Assembly: GCF_900106535.1 (NCBI RefSeq)
Contig: NZ_FNOH01000001.1
Coordinates: 372,001-436,000 of the forward strand
Direction of reading: 5' to 3'
Origin: Myxococcus xanthus
GTDB taxonomy: Bacteria > Myxococcota > Myxococcia > Myxococcales > Myxococcaceae
DNA: 64,000 bases
Part shown: positions 15,809-23,186 of the stretch, one piece after another
How the letters are laid out: each line of letters begins with the position of its first letter
How positions within the stretch are numbered: the first letter of the stretch is position 1
Position numbers and translations under genes: made by a program
The notes under the pieces: generated by a model
What the model was told of the DNA's origin: nothing
Databases searched by the model: none
The model's input: only the letters and a program-made list of their open reading frames with translations

Positions 15809-18576
15809 GCACGGCACGTGCGGGGCTACGGCCCCGGCAGCAGGTGCATCGGGGCACGGTCCGGGCCTCGGCTTTCTGGCTCGATCCGGCCCTGCTCGGT
15901 GAGGCGGAGGCTCGGCGCCGGATTCTGGCGGTGTGGACGCCCGACATGTCCGTTCACACCGTGGCGGGTGGATATCTTGTGGAGATGTCCGCGCCACGCA
16001 CGGTGGTGTGCGAAGCCGCGCTGGGGCTGCCGCTCACTCGGGAGTACGGGGTCCTCTCCTCGGCGCCCTTGTCTCCAGCGGAGCGTCGGCACCCGAGTCT
16101 CCATGAAGGCGCGGTGTTGCTGGTGCTCAGGGGACGGTCCCTGGTGTTCTCTGCCGGTGCGATGCCGCGGGTGGATGTGTCGACATGGCTCGACGTGTCC
16201 GCGTGGACGCTCCGAGCCCCGGAGACGCTGGGCGCGCCGCCGCCCCCCGTGCCCGTGCTGGAGCCTGTGCCTCCGCCGTCGCGCGAACGCTTCGGTCCCG
16301 GCGTGCCCGAGCCGTCACCTGAAGCACAGAAAATGCTCGCGGGCATGGAGGGGCGCCGCGCTCCCGTCGCCGCTGGGGCGCGCCGCCCGGGATGGTGGGC
16401 ACGGCTGCGCGAGAAGTTCTCCCGTCAGGGAACGGCGGTGCGCGGAGGCGGCGAGTCCGGGCGTGGCTGGCCAGGGTGGATGGCGCGGCTTGGGGCCGCG
16501 CTCTTGGGATCGGTGGCCCCCGGAGCACTCCAGGGCCCGAGTCCCTGGAGCTGGCTGTCCGACTGGATGATGCGCAACACCCTGCTCGGCGCGTGGGTGC
16601 GGCAGCGGAAGTCGGAGTACGTGCGCCGCCTCTTCGACATGTTCGAGGAGGGCAACCTCGACGAGGCTTTGCGGCACGCCATTCCACTGAGCAAGGAGCT
16701 GAGCGAGGACGCACGCGAGGCCTTGGGGCTGCCAGGGCCTCGTGCGCAACTCACCCTCCAGACGGAGGCGCGGGGAGCGGCGGGGTCCGTGTTCGGGGGA
16801 GGAGCTAACCTCTACTCCGCGCTCCAGCAGCGCTACCGCGAGGCCTTCCGTCGCTTCGAGCGCGAGGGACGCATCGACGAAGCCGCGTTCGTCCTCGCGG
16901 AGCTGCTGGGCGCCGTCGAGGAAGCCGTGTCCTTCCTGGAGCGGCATGGCCGCTTCAAGCTGGCGGCGGAGCTGGCCGAGGGGCGCAAGCTGGCTCCAGG
17001 GCTCGTGGTGCGTCAGTGGTTCCTGGCTCAGGACGTAGCGCGCGCCGTCGCCATCGCCCGACGCAGTGGTGCCTTCGGGGACGCGGTGGCGCGGCTGGAG
17101 CGTTCGAATCCACCGGAGGCCCTTGCGCTCCGCCTGCTGTGGGCGGAGACGCTCGCCGAGGCCGGCGACTACGCGCGCGCCGTTCAGGTGGTGTGGCCGG
17201 TGGCGAAGAATCGTGCCCCGGCGCGCGAATGGCTGGAGCGGGGCGTGGCGAGTGGTGGCGCGACGGGCGCTCGGCTGCTGGCGATGTGGGCCACGGCGTT
17301 CGCGGATGGGCTGACGGTGGCGGGTGCGCGGGTGCGTGAGTTGCTCGACGATGACGCGCCGGAACGCGCGTCCGAGCGCTTCGTCTTTGGACTGGCGCTC
17401 GTGGAAGAGCCTCCTTCCGCCAACCGCACCGCGCTGGTGGTGCCCACGCTGCGCGCGTTGCTTCGGGACCGGGCGGCGGGCAATGCCCGTTTCACCTCGG
17501 ACCTGAGCCTCATCAAGCGCTTGTTGGGCGCCGCGCCCGACGGCACCTTGCGCACGGACCTGCCGTCGCTGGCCGACAATATCCACCGCGCGTGGCGCGA
17601 TACCCACGAACGGCCGCGCATCGACGTCACGGTGCGGGCCTCTGAAGCGGGGACCTTCACGCTTCATGACGTGGTGGTGCTGCCAGACGGCCGGCTGCTG
17701 TACGCACTGGGGGAAGCGGGGGCGCGGCTGGTTCGCGAGGACGGCCGGACGGTGGCGCACTTCGACGTGCCGGCCTTCCACCTGGTGCCTTCCATCCATG
17801 GGGACCGGGTCCTGGCACTCGCGCGGCGGGACGAGGTGTGGCGCCTGTCCCGGCTGGACCTGGTCGCACGCAGGTGCAGCCCCTGGGTCGATATGTCATT
17901 GACGGACTGGTCCCGCAGCTACGACGGCAATGTCTGGTTTGTGTCCTCTGAAAACATGGTGATGATGGTGGATGCGCTCGCCGCTGACTGCCGCGCGCTC
18001 TGGCGAGTCCCGGAACTTGCAAGCCGTGCGTTTCCCATTGCGGCGGATGCCACACACATGAGTTTCATCGTCGGAACACAGGAGCGGTGGACGTATACGC
18101 TCGCGGACGGGCCCACATTGCGCGACCGTTCGGAGCTGCCTCCAGAGGTGTCGGACCCGAAAATGGTGAGCTGGCATCAGTCCGTGGTCCCGGATGGTGA
18201 GGCTGCTGTCCTGTGCATGGAATATCCCTCCAACCCCGAGGATGTGGCACGCGGATGGAATAATCTGAGGAGTTCGCTGGCTTGGGTGCAGCCCGTGACA
18301 CTTCGCAATCGGGTTCGGACGGAGCGCGACCACGAGACGCTCAAGGGCATCTTTCTCTCGAGGGAATGGTTTTTGGAGTTGATGGATTTGGGGACGGATT
18401 GGCAGCTTCATTTGACAGACAGGCGCGGATTTTCCCGCGCCGTGTTGACGTTCGAAGGGAATGTCCGCCCGAGGGTGCGGCTTACGGACAGCATCTTGCT
18501 GGCATTCGACGAGGGTGGCCGGGGCGTGTGGCTGGATTTGGAGAGCGGTGAGGTCCGGCACTTGCCGGTGCCTTGA
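15805..18576 (+). CDS. bpX6-like domain protein with C-terminal propeller
   Basis: The 923-aa product starts at ATG 15805 (ATGA overlap). Its first 120 residues (VHRGTVRASAFWLDPALLG, then a YLVEMSAPRTVV strand) resemble my recollection of the bpX6 domain. A Pro-rich linker (GAPPPPVPVLEPVPPPSRER) follows, then a helical repeat region of about 350 residues with TPR-like helices (YREAFRRFEREGRIDEAAFV, AETLAEAGDYARAVQVV), then a propeller-like C-terminus (VVVLPDGRLLYALGEAGARL and similar). Codon bias weakens near the 3' end (18000-18560), where more A/T third positions appear. It closes the five-ORF overlapping cluster. Possibly the sensor or effector-binding part of the system; no catalytic motif is visible. 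Confidence 0.65.
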   Translation: MSTARAGLRPRQQVHRGTVRASAFWLDPALLGEAEARRRILAVWTPDMSVHTVAGGYLVEMSAPRTVVCEAALGLPLTREYGVLSSAPLSPAERRHPSLHEGAVLLVLRGRSLVFSAGAMPRVDVSTWLDVSAWTLRAPETLGAPPPPVPVLEPVPPPSRERFGPGVPEPSPEAQKMLAGMEGRRAPVAAGARRPGWWARLREKFSRQGTAVRGGGESGRGWPGWMARLGAALLGSVAPGALQGPSPWSWLSDWMMRNTLLGAWVRQRKSEYVRRLFDMFEEGNLDEALRHAIPLSKELSEDAREALGLPGPRAQLTLQTEARGAAGSVFGGGANLYSALQQRYREAFRRFEREGRIDEAAFVLAELLGAVEEAVSFLERHGRFKLAAELAEGRKLAPGLVVRQWFLAQDVARAVAIARRSGAFGDAVARLERSNPPEALALRLLWAETLAEAGDYARAVQVVWPVAKNRAPAREWLERGVASGGATGARLLAMWATAFADGLTVAGARVRELLDDDAPERASERFVFGLALVEEPPSANRTALVVPTLRALLRDRAAGNARFTSDLSLIKRLLGAAPDGTLRTDLPSLADNIHRAWRDTHERPRIDVTVRASEAGTFTLHDVVVLPDGRLLYALGEAGARLVREDGRTVAHFDVPAFHLVPSIHGDRVLALARRDEVWRLSRLDLVARRCSPWVDMSLTDWSRSYDGNVWFVSSENMVMMVDALAADCRALWRVPELASRAFPIAADATHMSFIVGTQERWTYTLADGPTLRDRSELPPEVSDPKMVSWHQSVVPDGEAAVLCMEYPSNPEDVARGWNNLRSSLAWVQPVTLRNRVRTERDHETLKGIFLSREWFLELMDLGTDWQLHLTDRRGFSRAVLTFEGNVRPRVRLTDSILLAFDEGGRGVWLDLESGEVRHLPVP

Positions 18577-18965
18577 GCCGTCAGGCGCCGTGGCGCAGGT
18601 TCGGTGACAGGGTGACGTCTCTGACGGTGAGCCGTCGCTGCGCGTCATCCACTTCCAGCTCCACCTGCACGCCGTCCACCGTCACCAGGAGCGAGGGGGG
18701 CGTCCCGGGGAGCGCCATCAACCAGGTGGAGGCCAGGGGTAGCTACATCCCCGTCAGCTCCGCGGCGCGCAGCAGGTGCAGGCGCACCGCGTGGCTCAGG
18801 GCGCCTGGCAGGGGGCGCAGCGGCAGGGACACGTCCTCGGGCAGGCGCAGTGCGTAGGGCTTGGCGGAGTCCCTCGCGGGAAACTCAGGGAGCAACCACG
18901 GTCAGCCGCTCGCGCCAGGCGAGGTCATCCTCGACGAGAAGCAGGTGCTGGAGCGGCCGGGACAT
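18577..18965 (-). pseudogene. Remnant of a response-regulator gene joined to an unrelated-looking C-terminal piece
   Basis: On the minus strand ATG 18963-18965 opens a frame reading MSRPLQHLLLVEDDLAWRER, a typical receiver-domain start, but it hits TGA about 25 codons in. A second frame further on reads FPARDSAKPYALRLPEDVSL and then AVRLHLLRAAELTGM before TAG. A third in-frame block reads SLLVTVDGVQVELEVDDAQR and RRLTVRDVTLSPNL to a final TGA near 18577. These look like parts of a regulator gene broken by a deletion, frameshift and stops. No intact product is possible. The rest of the gap, 18966-19291, shows nothing I can identify. Confidence 0.5.
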
Positions 18966-19291
18966 GGTGGAAGAAGAGGCGAGGGGGCTCGGATACCCCG
19001 GACCCGAGGGAGTCGCCAGGGGCCAGCGCACTCCGCGTCCGATGCCCGACACCCTTGGCCTCCGGTGCTTCCCAGGGGCCTGTGGGATGTGCTGATACCC
19101 ACCTGATGGGTTTTCCTGCTGGATGCTGGCTGGATAGGTTGGATGAAGTCGGGATGAGGCCCGTTTTATGAAAGGCAGGAAATTGCGGTATTGTCAGCAT
19201 TTAGTGTGGGTGCTAATCGCGCTAGCCAAGAGTTGACTGCTCAGCTGGAGCTGGCGTTTCCACGCGCGAGTTCTGGCGCATGGGGGCATGC

Positions 19292-19927
19292 ATGCGGCGG
19301 CGGTTGCGGTTCCAGGGAGCGTTCATGGGGCTATTGCTGGCTGCGTGTTCCAGCACGCCCGCTGGCCCCGTGGAGGGGGCGGATTACGGCTACCGCAACG
19401 GTGATGTCTGGGTTCGTGGTCCTTGGGACGCCATCATACCTTCGGCGGACGTGGACGCGGTGATTGATCAGTTGTGCCCCGCCATCATGCAACTGCCTCG
19501 CGCGCAGGGCCGCGAGTACGGGCAGGAGTACTGCGGCGCCATCTACTCCCTGGGCGACGGCACCTACTACGCGAGCCTGCCGTCTACGCTGGGCCCGTTG
19601 CTCAAGGCGACGCCGGAGCCGCAGAAGGCCTGTTTCGCGCCGCGCTTCGTGAATGATTCGCGTGGGCGCACGGTGGTGTTGGCCGACTATCACAGCCATT
19701 CGTGGGCCAACTCCCGTATGTCGAGTGCGGACCGACGGCAGTCCCGCCAGCGTTTCAGCATCCGGATTCAATTCGACACGGGGTGCCGGGTGATGAAACT
19801 GGTACCCTACATTGGCGAGGCCCGACCCGGTGAGTTGTTCGAGCGGCGCGAGCGGAAATGGGTGCGAATCGGTGTCATCAAGCCCGAGCATAAGGCCGCG
19901 GGCATCGTGACCTGGATGGATGGGTAG
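19292..19927 (+). CDS. JAMM/MPN-motif lipoprotein (module copy 1)
   Basis: The 211-aa product is a predicted lipoprotein: MRRRLRFQG, a short hydrophobic stretch and lipobox LAAC with Cys19. The mature part has a complete JAMM zinc-protease signature: Glu79 in QEYCGAIY, then His134-Ser-His136, seven residues, Ser144, two residues, Asp147. The Glu-to-His distance of about 55 residues suits the fold, and the segment between (CGAIYSLGDGTYYASLP) matches JAB strands. Proteins of this type may be DUF4329-like. I chose ATG 19292 over ATG 19280 because GGGG lies six bases upstream and the signal peptide length then matches the paralogue at 55033-55686. A small lipoprotein gene follows 32 bp downstream. 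A peptidase or isopeptidase at the envelope is inferred, not shown. Confidence 0.75.
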   Translation: MRRRLRFQGAFMGLLLAACSSTPAGPVEGADYGYRNGDVWVRGPWDAIIPSADVDAVIDQLCPAIMQLPRAQGREYGQEYCGAIYSLGDGTYYASLPSTLGPLLKATPEPQKACFAPRFVNDSRGRTVVLADYHSHSWANSRMSSADRRQSRQRFSIRIQFDTGCRVMKLVPYIGEARPGELFERRERKWVRIGVIKPEHKAAGIVTWMDG

Positions 19928-19959
19928 CCATGGACCAGCCTCGTCGACCTGGAGACATC

Positions 19960-20379
19960 TTGAAGCGCGGACGCCTCCTTGCCCTGTGCCTGCTGTTGCC
20001 CGCATGTGCGCTCTTCCAGCGTCCGTATCGCCCACCGCACGCGTCTGCTGAGGAAGCGGCGCGGGTGGAGTTCCCGCTCGACCTTCCGGCGGAGACGCGG
20101 ACGACGCTCACAGGAGCGCTGGTGACGGCCATGCAGCTTGCGCTCGACGACTTCCTGCCCCTGGACGTGAAGCCCCACGACGGCGCGACCGACGTGGAGC
20201 GCTGTCTCTACCGGCGTGAATCGTACGAAGTGATTGCATCCCCGGGCCCCGAAGGCGTGACATTCGTCCGTGTGACATTGCGTCCGGATGTCTGTGAAAA
20301 GCAGAACATCATCATGGACATGGAAGCGACCTACGCCATCGATGTCGAAGGGCGGCGTATCCTCGCGCGGCAGCGGTAA
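19960..20379 (+). CDS. Small partner lipoprotein of the JAMM module (copy 1)
   Basis: This 139-aa lipoprotein (lipobox LLPAC, then ALFQRPYRPPH) has no known domain. It shares with its paralogue at 54602-55021 the blocks AEEA-R-EFP, ECLYRRESY-like (here RCLYRRESYEV), LRPDVCE and the ending ILARQR. I chose a TTG start at 19960 instead of ATG 19930. The sequence GGAGACATC directly before this TTG is also found directly before the ATG of the paralogue, and both genes are then exactly 420 bp. It is downstream of the JAMM gene in both copies, so the two products probably work together, perhaps as enzyme and inhibitor or complex partner. Confidence 0.7.
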   Translation: MKRGRLLALCLLLPACALFQRPYRPPHASAEEAARVEFPLDLPAETRTTLTGALVTAMQLALDDFLPLDVKPHDGATDVERCLYRRESYEVIASPGPEGVTFVRVTLRPDVCEKQNIIMDMEATYAIDVEGRRILARQR

Positions 20380-20532
20380 TCTCGGCCCGGGCGGCGTCTT
20401 CACCGTCTTGGGTGTCTGGCACTCCACAGCGAAGTGAGGGGTGGTCCCCTCATGGGGCTGGAAGCCGACGTCAAATATGCACTTCCGGTACAGCTTGTCG
20501 TCATCGCCACGGCTCGTCAGTCTGAAACGACC

Positions 20533-20811
20533 ATGGCCCTTCGACTTCAGCTCGCTCCCCGGGCCCTCCGGACCCTGGCAGGATGTTCGACTCCGGTGCG
20601 AGAGAAGCTCCAATGTGAGCTGGGCGCTCTCGCCGCGGGCCTTCCGCTCGACGGGCCTTTGATGTCGGACCAGGGTGGGTTGGTGGTGCTCGACTCGGGT
20701 TTTCGCGTCCGCTACCAGCTCGACCTGGGGCGCGGCTTGTTACGGCTGACACACGTGGCCGCGCCCTCCTTGCCGCGGCCCTGGCCCGACGTGCCACCCG
20801 TCGACCCATGA
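20533..20811 (+). CDS. Hypothetical protein with a RelE/ParE-like C-terminal pattern
   Basis: The frame is open from about 20434; the most credible domain start is ATG 20533 (MALRLQLAPRALRTLAG), giving 92 aa, though no good ribosome site is seen for either start. Residues VREKLQCELGALAAG form a likely helix, and GFRVRYQLDLGRGLLRLTHV resembles the strand pair at the end of RelE/ParE-type toxins. No antitoxin gene is adjacent. It lies between the partner lipoprotein and a convergent histidine kinase. The toxin-fold suggestion is weak. Bases 20380-20532 upstream show no other feature. Confidence 0.4.
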   Translation: MALRLQLAPRALRTLAGCSTPVREKLQCELGALAAGLPLDGPLMSDQGGLVVLDSGFRVRYQLDLGRGLLRLTHVAAPSLPRPWPDVPPVDP

Positions 20812-20823
20812 GCGGTGTGCACG

Positions 20824-23124
20824 TCACGCCTCGCGCGGGTCGTTCCGGGGCAGGCGGACGATGGCGCAGGTGCCGCCGCCCTCGCGGGCGGCCAGGTGGA
20901 TGCTGCCGCCATGGCGGGTGATGATTTCACGGCTCAAATACAATCCCACGCCCAGGCCCTCCACGCGGCTGATGGTGGACAGCGTGCTGCCGCGAAGCGC
21001 CCGGCTGAAGAGCTCCTCGCCCCCGCGCGGCCCCAGTCCCACGCCCCGGTCCTTCACCTCCAGCAGCGCGTCATTGCCCTCCCGCCGGAGCACCACCTCC
21101 ACCGGTCCGCCCTCCGGGCTGTAGCGGATGGCATTGTCCACCAGGTTGTAGACGACCTGCTCCAGCCGGGGCTCGTCCCACCAACCGTCCACGCGCTCCA
21201 GGCTCAGCTTCAGTGGGTGCTGGGGCGCGGACGCCGCGCGCCGCTCCGACACCCGCCGCACCAGCGCGGACAGCTCCAGGGGCACCTGCGCCAGTGACAG
21301 CCGGCCGCTGGCCAGCTCGGACACATCCAGCAGTTGGTTGACCAGCCGCGCCAGCCGGTCCACCTGCCGGTCCATGAGGACCAGGTCCTGCTGGCGCACG
21401 GTGTCCGGACGCAGCCGCTGCAAGCGCAGCTTGAGGGTGGCCAGGGGCGTCTTCAACTCATGGCTGGCGATGGAGAAGAAGGCCGCCTTGGCCTGGCTGA
21501 CGCGCTCCACTTCCTCCAGGTGCCGCTGGAGCCGGGCCGCCATCTCGTCGAAGGCCAGGCCCAGCTTCTCCACCTCGATGGCGCCTGCGCGGTGGCGCGT
21601 TCCAAAGGCGCGCACGTCGCGTTCGCCCGCGGCCATGCGGCCGGCGGCCTGGGACACGGCTTCCACCGGCCTGGAGAGCATGCGCGTCAGCAGGCGGGTG
21701 ATGGGAATGGCCAGCACCAGCGTCAGTGCCAGCGTGGCCATCAGCGCGCTGTAGGTGCCGATGACGCTGAAGTCCATGTCGCGCATCGGATGTTCCACCA
21801 GGACGCGCCAACCCGGTTGGAGCAGCGGCGCGGTGGCCAGGTGCCGCGCCTCCAGGGTCCGCCGCAACGGGGGGGCCTGGGGCTCCGTGTCGTAGGTGCG
21901 GGTGCCCGTGGCGGGCAGCGTCGACAGCAGCTCCCCCAGCGCGGTGCCCTTCAGGGACTGTGGCTCCGGCCCGGGCGTGGCGCCGGTGTCAAAGGCCACG
22001 TTGCCGTCCGGGTCCACCAGCAGCGCGCGCTGACCGGGAGCCAGGCGCTCCTGCGCCACCGCTCGCATCCGAGGCAGGTTGATGGCCACCAACGTGAAGC
22101 CTTCGAAGCGCTGCTGCCGCAGCAACGGCGAGACGGCGACCATGACGGGACCCGTCACCGAGCCCCGGCCCGCGAACACGCCACTCACCACGGGCTTGCG
22201 CTTGCTGCGGACGTCCCGGAAGTAGGAGCGGTCGGCGAAGTTGGCGCCCGCCATCGGTTGGGCCGCCACGCCCAGCGGCGGCCAGATGGCCACCAGGCTG
22301 CCGTCGCTGTCCCCGATGCCGAAGTTGAGCGCGAACGCGGAGTGATACACCCAGTCCCGCAGCAACTCCTCCATCTGCGGCTGGGGTGGACGCTCCCCTT
22401 CGCGCTCCCACCAATTCGTGACGATGCTCGCCAGCAAGGCGGTCTGGGATTGGGCGGTGGACAACTCCGCGTCCACCGTCTCCGCCAGCAGATGGGCGGT
22501 GGAGAGGCCCTGGTCGTCCATCCGCCGCCGCTCGGCGGCATAGCGGGCCCGGCCCTCCAGCGTTCCCACCATCAGCAACGGCAGCACCAGCGCCAGCAGC
22601 AGCGCCGAGCCCACCGCCGACGACAGGGTGAAGGTGCGCAGCGCGGGCGTCAGCAGGGGCCACAGCCGCGCGCGCGCCATGGGCGTCATCAGCACCACCT
22701 GCGTCAGCAGCGCCGGCACCAGGCTGTTGATCGCCTGCTTGACCGCAATGGCGAGCGTGCTCGCCGCCGTGACGTCCACGCCCAGGCGATGGCTGACGAT
22801 GATGAGGTAGGGGATGCCTCCCAGCCAGAAGAGCCCGTCCGCCTGAAGGGGCCAGTAGCGCCGGGTCAGCGCGCCCAGGACGACCCCTTCCATCATCGAA
22901 CCCAGCATGCTCCAGGGGTGGCCCCACAGTTGGACGGTGGCGGACGTGGCGATGCCGGCCGCGAGCCCCGCGCACCAGGGCCCCAGCAGCGGGGCCGCGG
23001 GGATGATGAGGAAGAAGCCCAGCAGGATGTCGATGCCTGGGATGACCTCCACGGGAAATCGGTTGAGCGCATGGCCCAACAGCCCCACCACCAGCGCCCA
23101 GGCAAACCGTGCGCGCCCGCTCAT
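20824..23124 (-). CDS. Membrane histidine kinase with multi-pass N-terminus, periplasmic sensor, HAMP and kinase domains
   Basis: The 766-aa product starts at ATG 23124. Residues 1-200 hold several hydrophobic segments, resembling an integral-membrane sensor of the MASE type. About 215-470 is a periplasmic dCache-like sensor (FADRSYFRDVR and GPVMVAVSPLLR are typical). A further membrane segment near 475-495 leads into a HAMP region and coiled coil, then HisKA with His555 (SIASHELKTPL) and a HATPase domain with N-box YNLVDNAIRYSP and GLGVGLYLSREI. All kinase motifs are intact. No response regulator is adjacent, so it is an orphan kinase. It diverges from the kinase at 23187 with about 60 bp between them. 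The ligand is unknown. Confidence 0.9.
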   Translation of the reverse strand: MSGRARFAWALVVGLLGHALNRFPVEVIPGIDILLGFFLIIPAAPLLGPWCAGLAAGIATSATVQLWGHPWSMLGSMMEGVVLGALTRRYWPLQADGLFWLGGIPYLIIVSHRLGVDVTAASTLAIAVKQAINSLVPALLTQVVLMTPMARARLWPLLTPALRTFTLSSAVGSALLLALVLPLLMVGTLEGRARYAAERRRMDDQGLSTAHLLAETVDAELSTAQSQTALLASIVTNWWEREGERPPQPQMEELLRDWVYHSAFALNFGIGDSDGSLVAIWPPLGVAAQPMAGANFADRSYFRDVRSKRKPVVSGVFAGRGSVTGPVMVAVSPLLRQQRFEGFTLVAINLPRMRAVAQERLAPGQRALLVDPDGNVAFDTGATPGPEPQSLKGTALGELLSTLPATGTRTYDTEPQAPPLRRTLEARHLATAPLLQPGWRVLVEHPMRDMDFSVIGTYSALMATLALTLVLAIPITRLLTRMLSRPVEAVSQAAGRMAAGERDVRAFGTRHRAGAIEVEKLGLAFDEMAARLQRHLEEVERVSQAKAAFFSIASHELKTPLATLKLRLQRLRPDTVRQQDLVLMDRQVDRLARLVNQLLDVSELASGRLSLAQVPLELSALVRRVSERRAASAPQHPLKLSLERVDGWWDEPRLEQVVYNLVDNAIRYSPEGGPVEVVLRREGNDALLEVKDRGVGLGPRGGEELFSRALRGSTLSTISRVEGLGVGLYLSREIITRHGGSIHLAAREGGGTCAIVRLPRNDPREA

Positions 23125-23186
23125 GTCGAAGCGACCCTAACAGCGCCGCCCCTGGCTGCCTCCAGCGCTCTTTTCAAGGAGTGTCC

